From Echinometra lucunter (taxonomy: Eukaryota; Echinodermata; Echinoidea; Camarodonta; Echinometridae), in the NCBI GenBank assembly GCA_029962745.1, contig CM057157.1, positions 3,423,074 through 3,487,073 on the forward strand: a stretch of 64,000 nt of DNA. The letters run 5' to 3'. The notes under the pieces are model-generated. The model saw only the letters and a list, made by a program, of their open reading frames with translations. It had not been told where the DNA came from and did not search any database. Each line of letters opens with the position of its first letter. The stretch's first letter is position 1. A program made the position numbers and the translations under genes. This document shows positions 23,238-33,365 of the stretch, one piece after another.

Positions 23238-25613
23238 GTGTCCCCCAAAAAACTTTACACTTTTAAAATGGCTGCCAAATAAAAAAAAATATGATTCTGG
23301 CGGGAAAGGTTTACATGAATGGATAGCTCATGGACCCAACTTTCACATGATACCAAAAAGGCAGAAAATAATTCATGCTAGGGTGAGCACTGCTCACTTT
23401 TGTAAAGGGTATGAAAATTAGGTTGCGCAGGAATTGCACCTTCCAATTGGTGAGAGGTGAGTCCTTTGGAGCTTACAAAATTGAGGGTGATGTGATGAAT
23501 TCATGATAAATTGCAATCAGTCTGGGTCTGAGTGAATTTTATGGTTTATTAAATCAAAACTTTATGCATGAGTAAACATGAATTGCATTGATTATCGTAG
23601 CATTGTACCCTTCCCTGGTAGACTCAGTGGTGTGTTCATGGAGTCAGGATTTGGTGATGGTACATGTTGCAAGGGAGATGATATAGAGGGTAGGATGGGA
23701 TGGATGGGAGGGTGGAAGGGATAAGGGTCAATAGGACATTATGCCCCCCCCCCCCGCCTTTCTTTCTCTCTCTCTCTCTCTCTCTCTCGTTTTCTGGGTG
23801 TGGTGGTGCATATCTTGACAAGTCATATTCATTGGTCTCCTCTCTACAATATCAAGACCACCTTCCCTTATCCCGAATTCTATCATATCCCATATTTGGT
23901 CTTATTACTCTCACCCATTGCCCTGAAGAATGAGTAGCCAACATTCTGTGACATTCCTTTTTTCTCTCTTACAAGATGGATGAAACAGTTGTAAATTGAA
24001 AAGAAAATCAACTGAAAAGAAAGACTGACATGTTCATTTTACAAATTTTACCGTATTTCTTGTGAGAAAGTCAACTGCTAAAATGACTGGTGGGTTGGTT
24101 GATTGAGTGACAGACTGAGTTACCAGGAAAAGGGAGAGAGAGAGAGAGGGGGGGGGGGGGCATACAATGTCCTCTTGGCCCTTATCCCGTCCACCCAACA
24201 ATGTCCTACCTTACGGTACATCTCACCTCCCCTGCACCATGTACCATCACCCAATCCTGACTCCCATGAACACACCACTGAGTCTACCAGGGAAAGGTAC
24301 AATGCTACAATAATGAATGCAATTCCCGTTCACTCATGCATAAAATTTTGATCTAGTAAACCATAAAATTCAATCAGCAAACCCAAACTGATTGCAATTG
24401 AATTGAATTCATCATATCCCCCTCAATTTTGTAAGCTCTAAATGACTCACCTCTCACAATTGGAAGGCGCAATTCCTGCGCAACCTAATTTTCATACCCT
24501 TTACAAAAGGTTAGCAGTGCTCAACCAAGCATGAATTACTTTCGGCCTTTTTGGTCTAATGTAAAAGGTGAGTCCATAAGCTATCCATACATATAAACCT
24601 TCTCCGCCAGAATCATATATTTTTCATTTGGCAGCCATTTCAAAAGTGTAAAGTGTTTTTTTTTTGGGGGGGGGGGGGGAACGCACGGTATACAAATAAC
24701 GGAAATGATAGTCGATAGAATAGAATCAAAGAGATAATTGTCTACAATTTATTTGTTGGGCACTTCCATTGTTACGTTTCATCTAGAGAGAGACAGCGAG
24801 TTAATGTACCTCTTAAATTGTGTAGGCCTACAGATGTTTCAAGATAGACAAGTATTGATTGATTGATTGATTCGATTGATTGATTTATTTATATATTTAT
24901 TATTCACGACACTGCACATACACGTATATGCTATGGTAAATGCAGCATCAAAACTTTAGAAGCCGTTATACAATTCTTGTCCAACCTGTGGAATTGCCCC
25001 TACGATGACGCTATAGTATTTCTGAACTGTATATTCTTGACGGGAGAATTGATGAAGAATCTACTGAGTTGGGCTGTGCATATATATGTATATATATTAA
25101 GAACGTAGGGTGGAAATAGAAGTCTTCTTATAAGGAATCACCTGCGATTTGTTCACAGCTAAAAGGCTCGAGGTAAATTGGTTCTGGCCTGATGAGGTTT
25201 ATGGAGGGCTTTTTTGCGTCGATATAGCCTCCCCACAATGCTTATGAATGTTTAATATTCAGACTTATCCCAATCCCAGTTTAGGGCGGTTCATTGTGGT
25301 GGTCAAAGTAAGGAGAATTGAGTATTGCAACTTTATGTATTTGTGGCCAGGTTGTGGTTAGGCAGTACAGCTTGGGGAAATGTGCATTAATATGAAGGAA
25401 AATAGATAGGTACCTATTGATGAGTATATGAAGGGTTGCCTGCGGTACCCCGGTACATGGGTCCGCGGTGGTTACACGTTGGCAAATAATAATTGGTTGG
25501 TTTCGACCAGTGTCGGGAATTTTGCATGGAGTTATATATACACATTGAAACCGTGTTCTTTGGCGGCGAGCTATTTCATTTGCTCGTTGACGGAATTTAT
25601 CAATTTGGGCCTT

Positions 25614-25652
<39 letters not shown>

Positions 25653-28600
25653 TATATCAGCAAGGGGTTATATTAGCATTTTAGCATTAGCAACACATGT
25701 AATTTCAGGAGCCTCGCTCGATTCTTCATGCGGGGAGGCTGGAGTCCTGGACGGAAGTGATGGGGCCGGGTTGTGAAGATGTTTGCTGGAATCGTTGAGG
25801 AGAGCTGGAATGGGCGGTGCACCCGGGTTACATAAGAAACTTCCCCGCCTGATCGGGCATTCTTTGACGGCTAGCAATGGGGGCTCGTGGCAATGCAGGG
25901 GGCATTGGTTTACGGGAGGGGGCTTCTAGCCGTGGTTTTAACCATTCCCTGGCTACACACTTGCATTTCACATATTTTGATTTTAAGGTTTAGGTATGGA
26001 GTGCAGATTTCCTCATTCTGCACATAGATTCCAGGACTAGTTCTGTATTGGTGTATTGATGTTGGTTATCCAAATCTGTGCGTAATACATTTACAATAAT
26101 GGCGTAAATTCATGTACTGCCATGGTAAATGACAAATGATAAAATGATACATGTACCTGTACAGAAGACAGTGGTTAATCATGTTAATGGTAAATAAAAG
26201 CCGCGAAAAACGCATAATTCGAATGGCCGGGTCTGTCGAATCGTCATTTATCAGGCGTGAATAATAATAATAACAATGAATAATAATAACGGCTTATTTA
26301 ACCAGGGTAGCAACTTCAGCTTTTATCAGCTGCTCTTCCAGCGGGCCCTGCATAACATAATATGTTATTATTACCCTCCTCCGTTAACTTTTTTATATGC
26401 CGAGCGCCTTGCTAGATGGCAGAAGGTCCCATTTTTAAAAGTCTTTGGTATGACTCGGCCGGTGATCGAACCCACTACCTCCGGCGGACGCTTTATCAAT
26501 TGAGCCAACATGTCCGGTTATCAACAGTTACATTATTCGTGTAATGAATGAATTTGTTGTTTTTTGAGAGGAAAACTGAATATGAAACTATTGGAACAAC
26601 TTGTAAATGAACAGGAAAGCCTGTAGGAATACGCAAACCTGTTTATTAACAGTTACAGGAGTTGATAACTTTTAATTCAAGCTAACTTCCCGAAAACCAA
26701 CAATTGTCCTGCCATTTTACAAAGAAAGGAATGTAAAAATGGAAAAACGGCCAAAACTTATAATTTTACGAGCAAAAAAACTCTGTTACTTTACAGTTCT
26801 TTTTTACAGTGTAGCCATGTAAATATACTTCAGTTTTGAATTCGGCAAATACGGTAAGAACATTTTTATAGCCATCCAAAGAAAATCAGTATGTCTGTGA
26901 ATTGCATTCATTTCATTTCATTTATTGCCTTATTAATTATTCGAATCAATGTGTACATGCATTCAGGTTCACACACGAAATATAAAGGATCATTTACATT
27001 AAATAGCCAACCTCAATTTTAAAAATGAATAAAGGGAACAAAAACAAACGAGGCTCACGTGATAAGGAAATAAGCTAGATACAGATCAAACACATCATTA
27101 CATATGAAATATTGAAATATCCCCAGCCCCCGCCCCCCTCCTTCTACGCCTATGATGACAACTCGGACATTCAGATGTCAGAGATTTATATTTATTTCTG
27201 GGGGGCTGAGGTGGTTTGCTTGTAAGATATCTCATCTTGTCTCTGGAACGCCCGAGCGTCGATCTATATATTATTATCAAAGATTAAAGACAAAATATAC
27301 TTTTAAAGAAGACATTACACAGGGGACGCCACCTTCCGCATGACGCCTAACGGTCACTAAGGCTTGAAATCATGAAAAATTAACTCCCCTGATAGTACAT
27401 GGAATATATATCGTGCTATACTGTACATTTACGAAAAGCTTGAACATGTTAAATGATTTAAGTCCCTATACAATCCCCTCTCCATCGCTTAGTAGTAGTA
27501 TTTGTTTCCGTATAAAAAGCATTAAAAAAAAAACAAAATATACAGGGGATTGCCCACATTCAGCTAAATCAACATGGAAAGGCTGGTCTTCCGTGGGGTC
27601 CTTTCTTTGCTAAGGGTAAGGGACATGATAGATCAGCTGCTACACGATCACATTATGAATAGCGGTCCTTATGAATATGGTCCTTATGCCGTTATGGATA
27701 GTGATCCCTTTTCCATTTTATGAATAGCGATCCTTCGGGTATGGCCCTTACACGCTATGAATAGCCGCGGTCCTTATGAATAGCGAGGTTACCCCGTGGA
27801 CAAAGGGATCAACAAGTGTTCCATGATTTTGTTGTGAAAGCATGGAACTCTATCAGATCTATGAATTCAAGGGCCAGGATCAAATTTAAAAAGAAGATTG
27901 TCATTCGAAACCCTTATCAATTTTAAAGTGGATTAACAACTTGCATAAAAAAGAAATATCCATGGTTAAAATAAGTATATAAATAGATTTCAAAAAATAA
28001 ATAAATGGATAAATAATAAGGTAGGATCTCTGGATTCTCCCCTTAAAGGCTAAGATCAATAACTTGAGCCTAATCAACCCAATTTATGTTTGAATGAAAA
28101 ACATTGAATTACAAAATAACCCACAGAGCATCCCTTCATGATTTGTTTACGAAAACCTTTAAAAAGTGTTGTAATATCCTTTAAGCTTTGAAAATGAAGG
28201 ATATGGAAACTTAGATGTGATGGCTATATGATAATGTCTTGATAAAGGGGTATGAAGAAAATATGACTGGAATCTTGTTAATGTGAATAAATATTGGCAC
28301 TTTATTACCACGTTGATATATTTTGATGATGATGATGATAATGATAATGTTAATGATAGTAATAATAATGATCAAAAATATATGTTACATACCCTGAGGT
28401 ATTTTCGTCAATCCATTTGTATACATCGTCTTTGTCCATGTCTTCCAGTCCAATGTAATAGTTACCATCGGTCACCTCTAATCTCTGTGCTATATAATCC
28501 TGTTCACGTAACGAAAATAAAGGAATGTATTTGGAAATTTATATCAAAGTGACAATAGTACAAATGATAATCAAAAATGTGAATACTACGATTTTGAATC

Positions 28601-30258
28601 GTAAACAAAATTAAATTTGAAAATGTCAAACAGATATAGCACAACGAAACTTGTTAAGGCAGTACCTAGTAGTGGTACTGGAGTGTGGATGAAGATGAAA
28701 GAATCTTCTTAAGGCTGTTTTAATTGCTGTAACAAAAGATTCAGGTCAGAATAATAATTTGTTTTCACTGTCCGTTTGCCCGATGTAGAACATATATACG
28801 CATGATTCAATTTTCAGTATGATCCTCTCATCATTAACTGGACTTAACTGAAAAGTTACAAAATATTCTAGACGATGGTAGTTCTGATACATCAGTCGAA
28901 TTCAGTAATTAATGCATAATATCATAAAATACGATAAAATCAACTTAAGGAAACTCCAAAAGCCCTGTCTCTCACCTCTAAAAATGATTGTGCGCTTGAG
29001 TTGATTTTTCGAAAATCGTGTTATAATAAATGATTTTTTATCATGTTGTAACATGTGATACCCCTAAAATTTAAGTCACAGCTTTTCTGTTGAAAAGAGA
29101 TATTTGCGAACATTACATGGAATTTGCATTGTCATATATTTCGGGACCCTGCAGGTCATGTACAAGAATACAGTTTTTAAAAGTAAATCCAATTAAATTG
29201 AGCATATGCTTAGAAAAAAGAAAAACTTAGACCAAAGGCGGTATTATGAAACGCCATCCTCGTTCTACTTTCACACGAATATATTTTCAAGGATTGTGAA
29301 GTAAGTACGTACATTTTGTTGCTGTGAGGTGATAACTGCCATGTCACCTCCTAATCTTTGACAGTGTGCACGTGTTTCACTGAATGTCCTGTAGACATTA
29401 CCAGCACCATGGTAGAAGACATACCGATAGCCACCATACACATCCAAGCCTGATGTAGAACACTCCTGACATTTCACTGTCAAAACATATGAGTAAAACA
29501 TCCTCATCACGACAATCTACACATCAACCACCCCACCCCTCCAAACCTGCATTGCTGGAAATGAATAAATCTCTCTCTCATGAGGTTTGCTCACTCAGCC
29601 AGACCAAGAACAAGTGTCAAACTCTCAATTATACATGTATTTTGACCTTTTTCAGTTCATTGCAAACCAAATAAGCCTAGCAGTACTGGAGCCTAGACTG
29701 GGTTTAGTTACGAGGCTTTATATAGGCTACGCCAATTAACATTCCACCTTGTTTTCAGCATACAGGTAGAAATCTCGGGTTGTATTTTGAAATAAGATTA
29801 ATTTATTTAGTTCATATCAGAATATGCCACCAACCTGCATGTATACATTTCATATCGTCTGTACATCGAAAATATCGAAACAGATGTACTTTTTTGCTGG
29901 AAGACCTGTATTTTCTTTTGACTGCGTGGCATACCATGCAACAAAAGCCAAAAAGTTCCCTCCACGACCCTATAGATATTTCCTGATCAGAGGTTAAAAT
30001 TAATGAAACTCGTTCGAGTCAACTAATTTCTTGCACGCCATGTGCCGCACTCCCTCCTTCATCACTTTCTTCAAATGAACGTTAATTCCCCAATTTAAAT
30101 TTCAGAGGTTCTCCACCCCTCAAAACCTAAACGATCCACTTTATACATGTAGTATAGCAATACATCTATTGTTACACACCTATCGCCGATGAAAGCATCC
30201 ATATAAGAACAAGGGGCAACAACATCCTAAACGACCGAAATAATAAACCTCCAGACAT
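13438..30258 (-). CDS. Secreted C-type lectin domain protein (4 exons seen)
   Basis: Exons on the minus strand are 30258-30180, 29476-29313, 28499-28393 and 13586-13438. The first encodes a signal peptide and the other three a complete C-type lectin-like domain of about 138 residues: AHCQRLGGDMAVI, YIGLEDMDKDD, YKWID, GYRNWL, PPYCAVM, KWDRVTC, HICQ. All internal borders have AG/GT signals and the codon phases match at every junction (1, 0 and 2), including the one across the ~14.8 kb third intron. The EPN/QPD and WND sugar/calcium motifs are not conserved (the region reads NWLQTLNDKDGPP and GKWDRVTC), so calcium-dependent sugar binding is doubtful. The last exon ends in GTGAGT at phase 1, so more exons should follow. 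It is probably an extracellular recognition or matrix protein; the ligand is unknown. Confidence 0.85.
13587..15290. other. Intronic repeats of the lectin gene
   Basis: Within the third lectin intron. Contains a TTTCGTTTCGTTTATTTCC stretch (about 13645) and AT-rich sequence to 15240 that resemble reverse-oriented LINE 3' ends, but this is not certain. (CT)n and (CA)n microsatellites lie at 14115-14200, and C/G runs at 14523-14588. The minus-strand frame at 14858-15043 shows no recognised domain. Confidence 0.45.
15291..15470 (+). repeat. G/C-tract repeat related to the satellite element
   Basis: A run of about 20 C is followed by ATCGGCTGGCAAAAAAAGG, a purine-rich run and CTCCCGCTTCGCTCGCTAAC. 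The order of C-run, GGCAAAAA, purine tract and CGCTCGCT mirrors the left part of the 9222-10863 element, so this may be a solo end of a relative. Confidence 0.5.
15955..17895. mobile_element. TTAA-flanked DNA element with 227-bp internal repeats
   Basis: Terminal inverted repeats GGACGTTCCACAGTTA (left) and TAACTGTGGAACGTCC-like (right, AACTGTGGAACGTCC at 17881-17895) are bordered by TTAA at 15951-15954 and 17896-17899. TTAA duplication is the hallmark of the piggyBac and Kolobok superfamilies. A perfect 32-bp hairpin with arms ACGCGCACAGCTG/CAGCTGTGCGCGT lies at 16008-16039. No transposase is seen, so it is non-autonomous. It lies in the long lectin intron. Confidence 0.82.
16805..17895 (+). 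repeat. 227-bp tandem repeat inside the TTAA element
   Basis: Units begin with AGATTCT.AGCC at 16805, 17032, 17259 and 17481, giving periods of 227, 227 and 222 bp. Each carries TTTTTGGCGCGTTTTGG, GAAAACGAGCACATGGACCCCAC and TCTTCAGTATACTTTCCTCTA. The first two units are close to each other; the third and especially the fourth are increasingly diverged toward the right end, where a fifth, barely recognisable unit runs into the terminal repeat. Confidence 0.85.
18140..18196. repeat. (TA)n(GA)n microsatellite
   Basis: A TATATA run passes directly into GAGAGA just before the 127-bp inverted repeat. Confidence 0.95.
18309..18333 (-). ncRNA. Hammerhead-like core, left arm
   Basis: On the minus strand, CTGATGA is followed by AGGCCATGTTGGCC (a GGCC/GGCC stem II) and GAAA, the conserved hammerhead core order. 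Stems I and III with a UH cleavage site could not be confirmed by eye, so catalysis is not claimed. Confidence 0.45.
18482..18506 (+). ncRNA. Hammerhead-like core, right arm
   Basis: Exact mirror of the core in the left arm: CTGATGA at 18482-18488 and GAAA at 18503-18506, with a 4-bp GGCC stem between them. Same caution about stems I and III. Confidence 0.45.
18610..19717. other. No gene seen; short CGCCATAGGGCA-type repeats
   Basis: Between 18680 and 18910 the words CATTCAAATTCGCCATAGGGC and close variants recur about six times with irregular spacing. 19155-19200 contains TTCGCTCCCTCGCACTTCGCTTCTCG, similar to the core of the ~170-bp repeat. The frames here show no domain. Confidence 0.4.
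19718..19990. repeat. Dispersed repeat, copy 1
   Basis: Shares GGCTCGTGGCAA.GCAG, GGCATT, ACGGGAGG and TTCTAGCCGTGG, then CTGGC.TACACAC and GATTCCAG.ACTAGTTC.GT, with 25868-26110 in the same orientation. Clear but diverged similarity across about 250 bp. Family not recognised. Confidence 0.6.
19991..20920. other. No feature recognised
   Basis: Ordinary AT-rich intronic sequence of the lectin gene. No exon or repeat structure seen. Confidence 0.5.
20930..20978. promoter_or_regulatory. Cluster of factor-like sites, NRF1-type palindrome
   Basis: A perfect 14-bp palindrome GTGCGCATGCGCAC (20930-20943) contains the NRF1 consensus TGCGCATGCGCA. An AP-1-type TGACTCA (20945-20951) and a CRE-like TGACGTAT (about 20972) follow within 40 bp, in locally GC-richer DNA. 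No transcript start is visible next to it, so a repeat-derived origin is equally likely. Confidence 0.3.
21250..21990 (+). repeat. Polypyrimidine minisatellite
   Basis: About 740 bp of almost pure C/T with scattered A and G. Words such as TTATGTTATTCTTTGTTTT, CCTTCTATCTTC and CCATCTTTCCTTATG recur at about 50-110 bp spacing. Long open frames in all three plus-strand frames (F, L, S, I only) result from the base composition. Confidence 0.9.
22022..22165. mobile_element. Nested inverted-repeat element
   Basis: GTTGCGTTCAATCGATTTTT at the left pairs with AAAAATCGATTGAACGCAAC at the right; the terminal word is a variant of the GCGTTCAAGCGA end of the enclosing element. The inner sequence contains matched CGTTTTGAA/TTCAAAACG words. 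Confidence 0.65.
22230..22740. other. No feature recognised
   Basis: AT-rich intronic sequence ahead of an (AT)n tract (22749-22787). Nothing supportable. Confidence 0.5.
22788..23135. mobile_element. Element with 23-bp perfect inverted ends and hammerhead-like core
   Basis: ACGTGAAAGAAGGGTAAGGT (22788 on) is exactly mirrored at 23113-23135. (AT)n tracts adjoin both ends (22749-22787 and 23191-23233). On the minus strand, CTGATGA (22868-22862), AGGCCTAGAGCC and GAAA (22849-22846) form a hammerhead-like core. By its core and its microsatellite borders it resembles the 18243-18572 structure. No protein coding. Confidence 0.65.
22846..22868 (-). ncRNA. Hammerhead-like core
   Basis: CTGATGA, a GGC/GCC-type stem II and GAAA in the right order, followed by GCTT as in the other copies. 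Stem I pairing was not found by eye, so it may be a degenerate remnant. Confidence 0.4.
23231..24691. mobile_element. Foldback element, ~1.46 kb with ~550-bp arms
   Basis: The left arm (23231-23790) and right arm (24110-24691, reverse complement) share the ends ATACC.TG.GT.CCCC, then AAACTTTACACTTTT.AAATGGCTGCC, GAGGTGAGTC, AATTGAGGG.GAT, GTGTTCATGGAGTCAGGAT and a C-run with an adjoining (CT)n/(GA)n tract near the inner border. A 320-bp centre separates them. The arms are diverged by substitutions and small indels. No coding region is recognised; the frames seen are mirror frames of the arms. Confidence 0.8.
24692..25867. other. No gene seen; microsatellites only
   Basis: A (TGAT)n-like run lies at 24857-24890 and a (TA)n run at 25619-25650. 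The remaining frames lack domains. Confidence 0.45.
25868..26110. repeat. Dispersed repeat, copy 2
   Basis: Diverged copy of 19718-19990 (same strand), sharing GGGGGCTCGTGGCAATGCAG, TTCTAGCCGTGG, CTGGCTACACACT and GATTCCAGGACTAGTTC. Confidence 0.6.
26262..26517 (-). mobile_element. tRNA-derived SINE
   Basis: On the minus strand the head looks like a tRNA gene: box A TGGCTCAATTG (26497-26507) and box B GGTTCGATC (26464-26472), about 25 bp apart. Box B is followed by a body, then TACCCTGGTTAAATAAGCCG and a TTATTATT tail. That tail resembles LINE 3' ends of the CR1/L2 kind and is probably what a partner LINE recognises. The 5' end is placed at CCGGACA. Target duplications were not defined because the tail is itself repetitive. 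Confidence 0.8.
26518..27654. other. No gene seen; repeat remnants
   Basis: Contains TTCATTTCATTTATTGCC at about 26907 (LINE/SINE-tail-like) and, at 27119-27155, CCCCCGCCCCCCTCCTTCTACGCCTATG, the usual end of a G-tract element on the minus strand. No exon recognised. Confidence 0.4.
27655..27795 (-). repeat. Isolated end of the TATGAATAGCGGTCC tandem-repeat element
   Basis: About six units of TTATGAATAGCGGTCC and variants, including GATCCTTCGGGTATGGCCCTTACACG. The same unit order, with CCTTCGGGTATA and TTACACG, occurs at the right end of the 48978-52865 structure, so this is another copy of that end. Confidence 0.75.
28393..28499 (-). CDS. C-type lectin exon 3
   Basis: 107 nt, acceptor GTGAACAG before 28499 and donor GTATGT after 28393. 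Encodes DYIAQRLEVTDGNYYIGLED and on through YKWIDENTS, the central strand of the fold with the YIGL and W.D landmarks. Phase 0 in, phase 2 out. Confidence 0.87.
28500..29312. other. Lectin intron 2
   Basis: 813 bp between exons 3 and 2 of the lectin gene. No repeat or regulatory signal recognised. Confidence 0.7.
29313..29476 (-). CDS. C-type lectin exon 2
   Basis: 164 nt, acceptor TTTTGACAG before 29476 and donor GTACGT after 29313. Encodes KCQECSTSGLDVYGG through GGDMAVITSQQQN. Contains the N-terminal cysteines and the AHCQRLGGDMAVI helix motif typical of C-type lectin-like domains. Phase 1 in, phase 0 out. Confidence 0.88.
29477..30179. other. Lectin intron 1
   Basis: 703 bp between the signal-peptide exon and exon 2. 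Nothing else recognised. Confidence 0.65.
30180..30258 (-). CDS. C-type lectin exon 1, signal peptide
   Basis: ATG at 30258-30256 opens MSGGLLFRSFRMLLPLVLIW followed by MLSSAI, a clear signal peptide with a basic start and a hydrophobic core. The exon ends with ATA G before the donor GTGTGT. The single G joins TG of exon 2 to give Val, keeping the frame. The promoter should lie above 30258; no TATA box was identified with confidence. Confidence 0.8.
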
Positions 30259-32199
30259 GACAGTACAAAGAGTTAGTGGTCACATAGAAACGAGAGTGAC
30301 TGAAGTGCAATGCCCCACGATAGCAAGAAATAACAGAATCGATAATTCTCCACTATTTATCACATGCAAATTAAATCCCGCGAGAAGTAATGTCCATTAT
30401 ATCCAGGTATTCCGGAGCTTGGCACATCATGGAAATAGCTTCAAGTACCAGTATATCGTAAAGAATTATAGACAAAAGTAATTTAGTTACGTTCATCAAA
30501 AAAAATGTAGAAATAATAAATGGCACTTCCTCATTGATACTACTGGAGAAGAAAAGTACACACATATGCATGGAAGCTATTCAAGTACGATCAGTAGTAC
30601 CAGAAAGATGGGTGGTTTGCTCTGCCAAATGAAATATATGGCAGTTTTGATACTTTTGTGGGTGAAGAGTCAATAGGATCTCCTTTGTGAATCAGTGATG
30701 TGCGAGACGAACAAAAGGACATCACCTGAACGGGTTGTTGTGATCATTGGAAATCACTTCATTGAAGGTTGAATTCGTGACGCTGTGTGATGACAAGGAC
30801 TCAGTTTTGTGAAATTATTTCCTCTTTCCGTGACCATCATATTCTGTGAGGATGTTCATGAAAGTATTGCCAACATCAACATGGTTAATCATCAACACGA
30901 CAGATTATGTTTTCAAAGAGATCAACCGATTTCATCATTGATTAAAACTTCGGTTACAAACCAAACTGCAAACAATGTTCAGGTTGGTAGGGCTCATGAG
31001 CTCATTTCGATTTGATATCGACTCTACAATTTTGAAAAAGTGCCCTTCTGTGGATCCATGTCATATTTTTCAGAACACTCATTTTAATACACCCGAAGGT
31101 TTCTAAACTTTAAGCCAATTCCCATTTCTATTCATCTGCATAAATTATAAACAAAGGAAATCACATATCCATTTATCTTCCGCTGATAACAAATCTTTGG
31201 AAATATATAAGTTTCTCTGCAATAAATAACCTCAGTTGAATTGATAATTGTTCAGCATTTCCTTTATCATAACATGATTTTTTTTTCTCTGCCCATGATA
31301 ATGTTGTTGCGGATGTGTAATAAGTAGTTCAGGGATTTTGTGCTTCTTTCTATTTCCTGCAGAACAAGACTGCCTTGTACTAAACAATTTCATCATTTTA
31401 CAAAATACTCAAACCGTTTTGTTTCACTTTTTTGTCTACATCCAACCATGAGGCATACATGCAGATGGGCATCAGATTATTTTACGGGGAAATCTAACTT
31501 TGTATATATCAATAAAAGTCGATATTATACCATAGTTTCTCTATATCTTGAAAGAGTGATAAAATTGTCTTCGTTTATAACGTTGTCAATTGAATATAAA
31601 CAGCAGGAATAATCCACCCTTTCGGGCAACGCCGATGACTCTTCTTCAACATTTACGACACATAAATTATATTATTCAAAGCCATACAATACTCTCCTTC
31701 AGCAACTTCTTGTTATCTTTCCTTTCTTCCCCTTCCCCCCATTCGTCCTCATTTCCCTTCTCCCCCAACCCTTTACCCTCTGTACAAAGTGGCATAATTG
31801 GCAGTCAACGTCAAAGAATTTTATTCAAGTCTAAAAAATCAAGCCAAACAATTCTAATTTTCTAGGCACGTTTTCACGTAGATTAATCACTGGATGCTAT
31901 CAAAAACGAAGCAACGACTCCTATTTTATTCTTCGTATGGCAGGACAGCTCGTGTTTTTTAATACTTTGACCATTGTTCGTGACTGACGAGGCGCAAATT
32001 GAAATGAATGACTGGTATCTCCTCAATACGTCAGGGCAAGTACTGGGTTTCAAAGGGGAATTCCCTTCTCTTGTAATATAACATAAATTTCAGTCAGCCT
32101 CACAAGTTGGAGTAATGCTAAAATGGATGGGACCTTTGTCAAAATAAGCAGGGGTGCAAAAAACTTCTCTTACATAACTTTTCATTGGAACAGGAAATA
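30259..32199. other. Upstream region of the lectin gene; no further gene seen
   Basis: Expected to hold the lectin promoter and 5' untranslated region. The open frames on both strands have no recognised features. Confidence 0.45.
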
Positions 32200-32440
32200 A
32201 TTTCGAGGCCATTTAATCAGTCGCTCATGGGAGTAGGGGGCAATAGGGCACGTGCCCCAGGCGCCACTTTTAGGGGGCTCAGAAAGGCAAAATCGTTAAA
32301 AAAATATCCTGACCAACCAGATTCCATTTTTCTTAGTTTTGATTTTTGTTTTCATTGGCGTCAGAAGCTGGAAAGGAGAGCAACTTCGGTGCTTGTCCCG
32401 GGCGCCGTTTTCCCTACATACGCCACTGCATTCAATTAAT
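32200..32440. repeat. Short element ending TACATACGCCACTGCA
   Basis: Contains GGGGGCAATAGGGCACGTGCCCCAGGCGCC and CCCGGGCGCC blocks (each a short CG-rich half-palindrome) and ends with TACATACGCCACTGCA. Similar GGCGTA(T/G)GTAGGGG ends border other G-tract elements in the window. Boundaries uncertain. Confidence 0.4.
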
Positions 32441-32637
32441 TTATCTATACAGCGAGGCAAAGTTACAGGCATTATGGGTACCGGACATGCAGTGCTGACA
32501 GTCGTTACATTTAAACTTCTAAATCATGAATCAAAATGGTAAGAAGGAAGCAATCGGGCAATAATCTGAATGTGGACTGATCGACTGTCACGTTTTAATG
32601 TCATAAACGCATTCAGTCAGCCGTGTGAGAAATAAGA

Positions 32638-32708
32638 ATAGAAGAATAAAGAATAAAAATAGCCATATAATAAAATTATTATATGGCTATTCTTTTTCTT
32701 TATTCTTT
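32638..32708. repeat. Inverted repeat around ATAGCCATATAATAA
   Basis: AAGAATAAAGAATAAAAATAG CCATATAATAA is mirrored by TTATTATATGG CTATTCTTTTTCTTTATTCTT, an almost perfect ~70-bp hairpin. An additional direct copy of AATAAGAATAGCCAT.TAATAA lies at 32725-32752. Confidence 0.7.
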
Positions 32709-33179
32709 TTAGTCGGCCGTATGAAAATAAGAATAGCCATTTAATAATCTTTTATACTATAGTACACAGATCATGAAACCCTGTCCTTACTTAACCTAAA
32801 GCCCTATATAGTGAGACCAATCAAATGGTGAAATGATTCTGTCGTAACTCTTAAGAGTAGGAGTCTTCCCTCATCCTGCATTCCCCTCCACTTCACCCTC
32901 CCCATTCCCTTTTTTTCTATTTCTTAAAATGAAGAGTTCGAATGCACTAACAGATATATCAATTTTAATTTGTCAAATTGAGATAATTGCAATTAAAGAT
33001 CAAGGAAAAATAAAGAAAATAAGAAAATATGTGCTACTTATGACCATAACTTCAACAATATACCTCTGTATGTCATCTCCAATATATCATTTGAAAGGTA
33101 TTATTTTGCACTAAATGATAGTGCCCTTATACTTAAAAATTTTCAAAAGTGTCATTTATATGTTTTTGCAAATGAACTA

Positions 33180-33365
33180 TTCAAATAATCATATTTATCA
33201 ATTTTGTTTTATCATGATGTAATATTTTCTTTTTTTTATGCCTTCATGTATTTTTTTTATTATTGCATGTTTGTTTTTAGTGTAAATGTCTGGGCCCTTC
33301 AGAAGAACACGCCTTCGGCTGAGGTTCCGCTGAGGAGGGTGTAAAATGTAAATAAAACAAAACAT
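33180..33365 (+). mobile_element. Non-LTR retroelement 3' tail fragment
   Basis: GTCTGGGCCCTTCAGAAGAA, CGCCTTCGGCTGAGG and GAGGGTGTAAAATGTAAATAAAAC follow a T-rich stretch. A GGGCCC hairpin and an AAATAAAA tail are usual for LINE 3' ends; the fragment at 46260-46520 is built alike. No coding part remains. Confidence 0.5.

Noticed and set aside
26262..26517. A functional tRNA gene
   Set aside because: Box A and B are present, but there is no acceptor-stem pairing or cloverleaf that I can form, and a SINE body and tail follow.
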